Below, piece after piece: positions 6,283 to 11,724 of a stretch of 11,724 nucleotides of DNA (its first letter is position 1; every line of letters begins with the position of its first letter). This DNA is from Flavobacteriales bacterium (lineage in GTDB: Bacteria; Bacteroidota; Bacteroidia; Flavobacteriales_D; Sanyastnellaceae). A program made the translations under genes and the position numbers. The notes beneath the pieces are model-generated. The model saw only the letters and a program-made list of their open reading frames with translations. It did not search any database and was not told the DNA's origin. The stretch lies in NCBI GenBank assembly GCA_015660615.1, contig DQKQ01000095.1, positions 1 through 11,724 on the forward strand, in the 5' to 3' direction.

Positions 6283-7556
6283 TCTAAAGTCTCTTCGTAA
6301 ACTTTGCAAGCCGCCTGAAGCGCTTGATCTATGTCAGCGATAAGATCCTCAGGATGTTCGAGCCCGATAGAGATGCGAACGAGACCTTCTGTTATTCCGT
6401 GTTTTAATTTCTCTTCAACAGAAACTCCTGCGTGAGTCATACTAGCAGGGTGCTCAGCTAAAGACTCGGTTGACCCAAGACTGACAGCGAGTTGTATATG
6501 GTTGAGGGCGTCTAGGAAAGCAAATGCAGCCGGACGCCCACCAGGAAGTTCCATAGCGAACATTGCTCCTCCGTTGGCCTGCTGCTCTTTCGCAATTTCA
6601 GCCGACCTAACATCACCAGACCCCTCTAAATCTTCTGCCCAAGCAGAGTAGATTTTATTTATTCCAAAAACAGGTGTACCTGGAGCTTCTTGGATATGGT
6701 CGAGTATAAGCCGGGCAGAACTGATTTGTCGATCAACCCTAACTTGAAGAGTTTCCATAGACCTTGACAGCATCCAACTGGTGTATGGGTCAGCCATTCC
6801 TCCAAAGAACGTTCTGTACTCGAACACCTTTGCCATTGCCAATGCTTCTCCACTAACGGCTCCAGCTATAAGATCGCTATGTCCTCCGATGTATTTCGTT
6901 GCGGAGTAAACGTTTAAATCAGCACCCAGCTCTAAAGGCCGTTGTATAATAGGCCCTAAGAAAGTGTTGTCAACGGCTACAATTATGCGGTGATCCTTAG
7001 AAGAGTTTCTCTTTGCCCAATCCGCTGCTGTTTTAATGCTATGAACTTGCAGTGTGGGGTTTGCGGGGGTTTCCAAGTAAATCATTCCAGGTAGGCCATC
7101 CGCCTCAGTCACAGACGCTAAATCATCGAGATGCTCCATACTTTTAACACTTACGCCCATAGACGGAAGGATGTCATCAACAATGTGTTGAGTTCCCCCA
7201 TATAAAGGGCCGACATACCAAAGCGGCTTGTCAGGACCCGTTAAAGCAAATAACATTGTGCTAATTGCCGCCATTCCTCTTGCAAAAAATGCAGCTGCAT
7301 CAGATTCGTCCCATGCAGCCAATCGGGTTTCAGCTACGCTTAAAGTTGGGTTTCCTAAACGACTGTAGATAAAACCCCCTTCGGGTGGTGTTTCAGCCCC
7401 CTCAACTCCGTAAGAAGTTTCCATGTGAGCCGCTCCAACAGCCGCGCTAGGAAAAACAAATGTAGAAGCTGGGTGCATAGGAGGTTTAACGGCTCCGTGG
7501 TTATCAGCAGGGTTATATCCAGCAAATAGTGCTTTTGTCTCTAAATGTGTGTTCAT
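6273..7556 (-). CDS. Cys/Met metabolism PLP-dependent enzyme (methionine gamma-lyase / cystathionine gamma-synthase family)
   Basis: This 427-residue enzyme belongs to the trans-sulfuration PLP family. Family marks are YSRLGNPT (64-71, including the Tyr and Arg that bind the cofactor phosphate of the neighbouring subunit), LYGGT with Y119, DNTF with D196, the Schiff-base lysine K221 in YSATKYIGGHSD, and SLGSTESL...HPASMTHAG near the C-terminus. It probably cleaves or builds sulfur amino acids (methionine, cystathionine or homocysteine) in the cytoplasm. The position that is Cys in characterised methionine gamma-lyases (Tyr-Gly-Cys) is Gly121 here, as in cystathionine synthases and lyases, so the substrate cannot be fixed. 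At 427 residues it is longer than the classic enzymes (about 390), with an insert around 41-60. The divergent Lrp/AsnC gene favours a regulated, catabolic, lyase-like role (inference). The start at 7556 fits the N-terminal pattern TKALFAGY. Confidence 0.9.
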   Translation of the reverse strand: MNTHLETKALFAGYNPADNHGAVKPPMHPASTFVFPSAAVGAAHMETSYGVEGAETPPEGGFIYSRLGNPTLSVAETRLAAWDESDAAAFFARGMAAISTMLFALTGPDKPLWYVGPLYGGTQHIVDDILPSMGVSVKSMEHLDDLASVTEADGLPGMIYLETPANPTLQVHSIKTAADWAKRNSSKDHRIIVAVDNTFLGPIIQRPLELGADLNVYSATKYIGGHSDLIAGAVSGEALAMAKVFEYRTFFGGMADPYTSWMLSRSMETLQVRVDRQISSARLILDHIQEAPGTPVFGINKIYSAWAEDLEGSGDVRSAEIAKEQQANGGAMFAMELPGGRPAAFAFLDALNHIQLAVSLGSTESLAEHPASMTHAGVSVEEKLKHGITEGLVRISIGLEHPEDLIADIDQALQAACKVYEETLECV

Positions 7557-7678
7557 GTAAGTAAAGCTACTCTATTGTTTTGTTATTAGTTAGATGTTTA
7601 GAACAAATGTATTGTATTGTCTAAAAATACATCAATTTGTGCTAATTTGTGCTGATAATAGTGAAGTAAACAGAACAA
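7557..7678. promoter_or_regulatory. Divergent control region between the PLP enzyme and Lrp/AsnC genes
   Basis: This AT-rich 122-base region holds two divergent promoters and four copies of a 9-10 bp element with core ATTTGT[GT]CT. Copies on the minus strand lie at 7600-7609 and 7672-7681 (both AGAACAAATG on the + strand, exact 10-bp matches). Copies on the + strand lie in tandem at 7634-7643 and 7644-7653 (both AATTTGTGCT). The layout is inverted, direct, direct, inverted. This is a probable binding array for the Lrp/AsnC protein encoded next to it, which as a family binds several sites cooperatively. The copy at 7672-7681 includes the lrp start codon. Confidence 0.6.
7604..7635 (-). promoter_or_regulatory. 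Putative promoter of the PLP-enzyme gene
   Basis: The minus strand has TACATTTG (7604-7611), an exact TAnnTTTG -7 box, preceded by TTG (7633-7635) after a 21-base spacer, which suits Bacteroidetes housekeeping promoters. Transcription would start near 7597, about 40 bases before the ATG. One operator-like element overlaps the -7 box and the tandem pair begins at the -33 box. Confidence 0.6.
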
Positions 7679-8125
7679 ATGAATCTTATAGACGCTTTAG
7701 ACCGCACAATTGTCGAACATTTAGAGTTTGACGGGCGTTGTAGTATGCAAGATTTAAGCGATTTGACGGGATTAAGCCGCAGCGCAGTTTTTGCCAGAGT
7801 GAAACGCTTAGAAAATGACGGAGTAATCCAGAGGTATACAGTCAAGCTTGATAGGAAAAAGATGGGCTTAGGGCTTAAAGCGTTTTGCAGCGTGAATCTG
7901 AAACTACATGAACGAGCAGCTCTTGAAGAATTTGAACACGATATAGGAAGCTTTAAAGAAGTTAGATCATGCTATCACCTAACGGGAATATCAGATTATA
8001 TGCTGGAGATTAATGTCCCAGACATGGATCACTATCATAGATTTATAACAAGAAAACTTGCTGCATTAGATAATATTGCCCAAGTAAAAAGTATGTTTGT
8101 AATGAACGAAATAATAGAAAAATAA
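7679..8125 (+). CDS. Lrp/AsnC family transcriptional regulator
   Basis: This 148-residue amino-acid-responsive regulator has the usual Lrp/AsnC length and layout. An N-terminal winged helix-turn-helix (about 3-62; LIDALDRTIVEHLEFDGR, then DLTGLSRSAVFARVKRLENDG) is followed by the RAM ligand-binding domain (about 67-145) with the turn LTGISDYML (101-109), where effector amino acids bind in the family. It is divergent from the PLP enzyme, 122 bases away. Such pairs are common, with the regulator sensing the substrate amino acid of the enzyme. I infer that it controls the PLP enzyme, the repeat protein behind it, and its own gene through the repeated elements in the shared intergenic region. The effector may be methionine or a relative, but nothing in the sequence proves this. 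Confidence 0.95.
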   Translation: MNLIDALDRTIVEHLEFDGRCSMQDLSDLTGLSRSAVFARVKRLENDGVIQRYTVKLDRKKMGLGLKAFCSVNLKLHERAALEEFEHDIGSFKEVRSCYHLTGISDYMLEINVPDMDHYHRFITRKLAALDNIAQVKSMFVMNEIIEK

Positions 8126-8146
8126 ATCTAGTATTAATCTAGTATT
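8125..8146. repeat. Perfect 11-bp tandem duplication at the lrp/pgk 3' junction
   Basis: AATCTAGTATT occurs twice back to back (8125-8135 and 8136-8146). The first copy includes the last base of the lrp stop. The pgk stop codon (8134-8136 on the minus strand) spans the joint between the copies. No terminator hairpin with a T-run is visible in this convergent junction. Confidence 0.9.
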
Positions 8147-9318
8147 GCTGCGATTCCAGGGAGAGTTTTCCCCTCCAAGTATTCTAACATAGCTCCTCCA
8201 CCAGTGCTCATATAGCTTACATCATTAGCAAGTCCACAAACATTAATTGCGGCAACGGAATCTCCCCCACCGACAAGCGTGTAAGCCCCCTTTTTTGTAG
8301 CATCTTTTAGAGCATTTGCCACTGTGAATGTACCTTTAGAGCAAGCTTCAAATTCGAAGACACCCATAGGACCATTCCAAAGAATAGTTTTGCTTTCACT
8401 TACAGCAGCGGCAAATTTTTCACAAGCTTTAGGGCCTATGTCGAGGCCCATCCAGTTTTCTTTGATTTCATCAGAATTGAAAACCACAAAATTTGCATCG
8501 GCTGAGAACTTATCCGCACAAATTGAGTCCTCAGGAAGGAGGATTTCTGTGGAGTTACTTGCAGCCTTCTCTAAAATAGCTTTCGCTCTTACTACCATCT
8601 CCTTTTCTACTAAACTAGCACCCACCTTACCGCCTTTAGCAAGTATAAAAGTGTAAGCCATTCCCCCACCTATCATCAGCTTGTCCACCTTCTCTACCAG
8701 ATTTTCTAAAACGGTGAGCTTACTACTAACCTTAGCCCCTCCTATTATAGCGAGAAGTGGCCTTGCGGGATTAGACATAACCTTACTCAAAGCGGAAATT
8801 TCACCCTCTAAAAGTTTACCGAAAGCCTTGTCTTCAGGGAAAAAGCGAGCGATTACAGCTGTTGATGCGTGATTTCTATGGGCCGTTCCAAATGCGTCGT
8901 TAATATATAGATCACCATTTTCAGCCAATTGGCCTGCGAAAAATTCATCACCACTTTTTTCCTCCTCATGAAACCTTAAATTCTCAAGAAGAGCTATTTC
9001 CCCTTGTTTGAGGTTTTGTGATACATCTAGAGCACTATCGCCAACACAATCACTTGCAAACTGTACAGAATTTCCAAGCAGACCTTCTAAATGAGAGACG
9101 ATTTGCTTTAAACTGAACTCCTCTGAAACACCTTTTGGTCTTCCAAGGTGGCTCATTAAAACGACAGAAGCACCACCCTTTAAAAGGGCTTTGATTGTTG
9201 GGAGCGCACGACGAATCCTTGTGTCGTCTTGAACATTACCTGATTTATCTAAAGGGACATTGAAATCTACTCGCACTAACGCTCTGCGCCCTCTGATATT
9301 TAGATCGGAGATTGTCAT
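8134..9318 (-). CDS. pgk: Phosphoglycerate kinase
   Basis: This cytoplasmic glycolytic enzyme transfers phosphate from 1,3-bisphosphoglycerate to ADP, giving ATP and 3-phosphoglycerate, and runs in reverse in gluconeogenesis. The 394-residue protein has the normal bacterial length and all the family marks: RVDFNVPL (16-23) and SHLGRPKG (56-63) of the substrate-binding N-domain, GGAKVSSK (193-200), WNGPMGVFE (314-322), the nucleotide-binding GGGDSVAAI (350-358) and STGGGAMLEYLEG (371-383). The start at 9318 directly abuts the glyS stop (TAAATG), so the two genes are surely on one transcript and probably translationally coupled. Its stop codon is provided by an 11-bp tandem duplication, and the lrp gene ends only 8 bases away on the other strand. 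Confidence 0.98.
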   Translation of the reverse strand: MTISDLNIRGRRALVRVDFNVPLDKSGNVQDDTRIRRALPTIKALLKGGASVVLMSHLGRPKGVSEEFSLKQIVSHLEGLLGNSVQFASDCVGDSALDVSQNLKQGEIALLENLRFHEEEKSGDEFFAGQLAENGDLYINDAFGTAHRNHASTAVIARFFPEDKAFGKLLEGEISALSKVMSNPARPLLAIIGGAKVSSKLTVLENLVEKVDKLMIGGGMAYTFILAKGGKVGASLVEKEMVVRAKAILEKAASNSTEILLPEDSICADKFSADANFVVFNSDEIKENWMGLDIGPKACEKFAAAVSESKTILWNGPMGVFEFEACSKGTFTVANALKDATKKGAYTLVGGGDSVAAINVCGLANDVSYMSTGGGAMLEYLEGKTLPGIAAILD

Positions 9319-10848
9319 TTAGAAAAGTGTAGCCATCCCGACTCTTGACTCTACGTAAGCCGGAAGGTCAGAAATTGCAACCCTCTCTTGACTCATACCG
9401 TCGCGCTCACGAACTGTAACCGCATCGTCATTTAAAGTATCGTGATCTATAGTAATACAGAGAGGAGTTCCTATAGCGTCTTGCCTGCGGTATCGTCGAC
9501 CTATCCCATCCTTCTCATCGTACTGACAGTTGTGATTGAGTCGTAGTTTAGAAAGAACCTCTCGGGCTTTTTCAGGTAGACCATCTTTTTTCACAAGAGG
9601 TAGAATGGCGACTTTAACAGGAGCAAGTGCGTAAGGAATACTCAACACCGTTCGAGAGTTGCCCTCTCCCAAATCCTCTTCTTTGTACGAGTTGCATAGA
9701 ACAGCAAGGAACATTCTATCAAGCCCTATAGACGTTTCTACTACGTAAGGGACGAAACTCTCTTTTGTTTCTGGGTCGAAGAACCTTAGCTTTTTCCCAG
9801 AAAACTCTTCGTGACTTTTAAGATCGAAATCAGTTCGAGAGTGTATTCCCTCTAACTCCTTAAAACCCATTGGGAAATTGAACTCAATATCACAAGCAGC
9901 ATCTGCATAGTGAGCGAGCTTAATGTGATCGTGGAATTTGTAGTTTTCATCTCCTAAACCTAGCGTAGAGTGCCATTTTTTACGCTCCTCTTTCCAGTAC
10001 TCATACCATTTTTCTTGAGTTCCTGGCTTAACGAAAAATTGCATCTCCATTTGTTCAAATTCACGCATACGGAAAATAAATTGACGGGCGATAATTTCGT
10101 TGCGGAATGCTTTTCCTATTTGGGCTATACCGAAAGGAAGTTTCATGCGACCACTCTTCTGAACGTTTAAGTAGTTCACAAAAATTCCCTGAGCAGTTTC
10201 TGGACGAAGGTATATAACCCCAGAATCGCCACTAACGGCACCTAATTCAGTACTGAACATAAGGTTAAACTGGCGCACGTCAGTCCAGTTTTTAGTACCG
10301 CTAACTGGACAAACAATACCCAAATCTTCAATCAAAGTCTTCACCCCCGCCAGATTTTCGGCATTCATTGCGTCCTTGAACTTTCCGTTTATTTCGTCAA
10401 TGGTTGTTTGGCGGCGCAGAACGTTTACGTTAGTTGATCGGAACTCAACCTCGTTGAAATCATCACCGAAACGCTTTAGTCCTTTTGAAACGTCTTTGTC
10501 AATCTTTTTCTCGATTTTAGCGATATAATCTTCGATTAAGACATCTGCTCGATAGCGCTTATTACTGTCCTTATTATCAATAAGAGGATCGTTGAAAGCA
10601 TCAACGTGACCGGAAGCTTTCCAAGTTTTCGGATGCATAAAAATCGAGGCGTCAATACCCACGATGTTGTCATTCATACGAACCATCGACGTCCACCAAT
10701 AATCTTTAATATTGTTTTTCAGCTCACTCCCAAGTTGACCATAGTCGTAAGCTGCACTTAAGCCGTCATAAATTTCACTACTTGGAAATACAAATCCATA
10801 CTCTTTCGCGTGGCTTATCACTTTTTTCAATCCGTCTTCTTGGCTCAT
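9319..10848 (-). CDS. glyS: Glycyl-tRNA synthetase, single-subunit (alpha2) type
   Basis: This class II aminoacyl-tRNA synthetase charges tRNA-Gly with glycine. The 509-residue chain is the eukaryote/archaea-like homodimeric form and not the alpha2-beta2 form of E. coli, which is normal for Bacteroidetes. Visible marks are the N-terminal motif 1 region (YDYGQLGSELKNN, 35-47), RPETAQGIFVNY (215-226), motif 2 FRNE (248-251) followed by REFEQMEMQFF (262-272), motif 3 GLDR (375-378), and a C-terminal anticodon-binding domain from about 409 (LAPVKVAILPL to the end). The stretch of about 95-160, rich in Lys, Asp and Glu, is an insert of the catalytic domain. The ATG at 10848 fits the usual start of the family. 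pgk follows with no gap. Product assignment is secure; the symbol follows common use for this form. Confidence 0.97.
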   Translation of the reverse strand: MSQEDGLKKVISHAKEYGFVFPSSEIYDGLSAAYDYGQLGSELKNNIKDYWWTSMVRMNDNIVGIDASIFMHPKTWKASGHVDAFNDPLIDNKDSNKRYRADVLIEDYIAKIEKKIDKDVSKGLKRFGDDFNEVEFRSTNVNVLRRQTTIDEINGKFKDAMNAENLAGVKTLIEDLGIVCPVSGTKNWTDVRQFNLMFSTELGAVSGDSGVIYLRPETAQGIFVNYLNVQKSGRMKLPFGIAQIGKAFRNEIIARQFIFRMREFEQMEMQFFVKPGTQEKWYEYWKEERKKWHSTLGLGDENYKFHDHIKLAHYADAACDIEFNFPMGFKELEGIHSRTDFDLKSHEEFSGKKLRFFDPETKESFVPYVVETSIGLDRMFLAVLCNSYKEEDLGEGNSRTVLSIPYALAPVKVAILPLVKKDGLPEKAREVLSKLRLNHNCQYDEKDGIGRRYRRQDAIGTPLCITIDHDTLNDDAVTVRERDGMSQERVAISDLPAYVESRVGMATLF

Positions 10849-10888
10849 TGCGATTTTGTTTTTTGCAATATTGAATGTTTACAGATGA

Positions 10889-10896
10889 CAAAGTTA
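10889..10896 (-). promoter_or_regulatory. Putative -7 promoter box for glyS-pgk
   Basis: The minus strand reads TAACTTTG, an exact TAnnTTTG match, about 40 bases upstream of the glyS ATG. This position suits the promoter of the glyS-pgk pair. A convincing -33 TTG at 19-21 bases spacing is not present. The rest of the 99-base gap to the divergent gene shows no other clear signal. Confidence 0.5.
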
Positions 10897-10947
10897 CCTA
10901 TAACAAGGCGTTGAAGTATATGATATCTTAGTGTTGTGATTAATTTT

Positions 10948-11724
10948 ATGATTTACCGGTTTCATATTTTATGTATAATCACATTTATAGTGATAAATGC
11001 ATTTGAAAGCCGTGTATATGCTCAGCTTAATTGTCTAACTATACCAGAGAATTTTTCTATTGATTGCGGTGATGTAGATTGGGGTTTTATCTACACAAAT
11101 ACTACCGGTGTGTTCGTTCACCCTTGTGACGACTTAAGCTTAGACCTCAACTCTCAAATTGAGATGCAAGTCCATGTAGATTCTTTAAACTGTGACGATT
11201 TGAGTAATCCGAATGTGGTTATTCAAATTACCAGAACATTTTCCTCTGCTTCGGGTGATCTTGTGGATTATGGTTGCGGGGAGGGTGTTTTGTGTGAAAG
11301 CCAAACGATAGATGTTGTTGATTTTGAACCTCCCGAGTTTACAGTATTTCCGCCAGACACATCGGTTAGCTGTGATAATTGGGATTTGTTAGATTATTTA
11401 ATTAGCGGTGTGTTTCAGGTTGATTTTTCGGACAATTGCTCAGATGTAAACCAAACAATTAACCTCGACACTGTCTCCGGACTTTGCGCAGCAGAAATAG
11501 AATTTAGATGGGAGTTTTCCATTATAGACGGGTGTAATAACACACGAATCGACACACATGTCGTGAATGTGGTTGACACCACTGGACCTGTTATAACATT
11601 TTCCGTTCCTCAATTGTTATCACCCACGTTTGAATGTAAAGATCTTGTGACTTGGCCTCAACTAACAGCCGATGACATTTGCTCTCAAGTAGAAGAGGTA
11701 TGGTGGTCCGATGTCATAGAAGAA
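10948..11724 (+). CDS. Large secreted HYR-like repeat protein (3'-partial)
   Basis: An open frame of 259 codons runs from ATG 10948 to the window edge with no stop. Residues 1-25 form a signal peptide (hydrophobic ILCIITFIVI, cleavage VYA|Q). The mature part is rich in Cys, Asp and Val and built of HYR/Ig-like units. Unit boundaries show as VVDFEPPEFTVFP (123-135) and VVDTTGPVITF (208-218), 85 residues apart; each is followed by a Cys in SCDNW (141-145) or ECKDL (229-233), then DNCSD or DDICS. Such units are common in very long bacteroidete surface or extracellular proteins that end in a gliding-motility or type IX sorting domain; that end is outside the window. The first about 100 mature residues are less typical, with cysteines at 29, 40, 60 and 82. 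It is divergent from glyS. The function is unknown; adhesion or matrix roles are guesses. Confidence 0.85.
   Translation, partial: MIYRFHILCIITFIVINAFESRVYAQLNCLTIPENFSIDCGDVDWGFIYTNTTGVFVHPCDDLSLDLNSQIEMQVHVDSLNCDDLSNPNVVIQITRTFSSASGDLVDYGCGEGVLCESQTIDVVDFEPPEFTVFPPDTSVSCDNWDLLDYLISGVFQVDFSDNCSDVNQTINLDTVSGLCAAEIEFRWEFSIIDGCNNTRIDTHVVNVVDTTGPVITFSVPQLLSPTFECKDLVTWPQLTADDICSQVEEVWWSDVIEE

Noticed and set aside
6283..6309. Longer start of the secreted repeat protein at 6309
   Set aside because: It would put nine charged residues before the signal peptide; the ATG at 6282 gives a standard signal peptide.
7557..7678. A riboswitch (SAM-type) upstream of the PLP enzyme
   Set aside because: The predicted leader is only about 40 bases and AT-rich, with no paired arms; there is no room for a known SAM riboswitch fold.
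8324..8872. Plus-strand open frames inside pgk
   Set aside because: Antisense shadows of phosphoglycerate kinase; low-complexity Ser/Leu composition typical of such shadows.

Overview
The window looks like chromosomal DNA of a Bacteroidetes bacterium, probably a marine Flavobacteriales relative (inference). Reasons: a C-terminal sorting domain of the type IX secretion kind on the CotH protein; -7 promoter boxes of the Bacteroidetes form TAnnTTTG; starts without clear Shine-Dalgarno sequences; a single-chain, eukaryote-like glycyl-tRNA synthetase; and a secreted protein built of HYR-like units. The genes are tightly packed. No gap exceeds about 125 bases, so there is no long gene-free stretch. 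No CRISPR array, insertion sequence or rRNA was seen.

Left part (1-4590, + strand): a possible signalling cassette. A multi-PAS histidine kinase of the HisKA_2 type, cut off at its N-terminus by the window edge, is followed after 7 bases by a LytTR response regulator. After 14 more bases comes a secreted CotH-family protein with an N-terminal chitobiase-like domain and a C-terminal sorting domain. A two-sided hairpin terminator closes this block and also serves the tRNA-Cys gene that faces it on the minus strand. The kinase region is visibly more AT-rich than the housekeeping genes to the right.

Middle part (4775-8125): pssA (phosphatidylserine synthase) overlaps purS (small subunit of FGAM synthase) by an ATGA. 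Convergent to them is a minus-strand pair: a Cys/Met-metabolism PLP enzyme (methionine gamma-lyase / cystathionine gamma-synthase family), then a small secreted protein made of a 20-residue tandem repeat, which overlaps the enzyme gene by 10 bases. An Lrp/AsnC regulator is divergent from the PLP enzyme. The 122-base region between them carries four copies of a 9-10 bp element in an ordered arrangement, which I read as the probable operator array of that regulator.

Right part (8134-11724): glyS and pgk form a minus-strand pair in which the glyS stop directly abuts the pgk ATG. Divergent from glyS, the start of a large secreted HYR-like repeat protein runs off the window.

Most of the window is ordinary housekeeping. 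The parts worth a second look are the Lrp operator array, the repeat protein coupled to the PLP enzyme, the kinase-regulator-CotH cassette next to a tRNA, and an 11-bp tandem duplication that supplies the pgk stop codon. I do not see a clearly novel multi-gene defence or mobile system.
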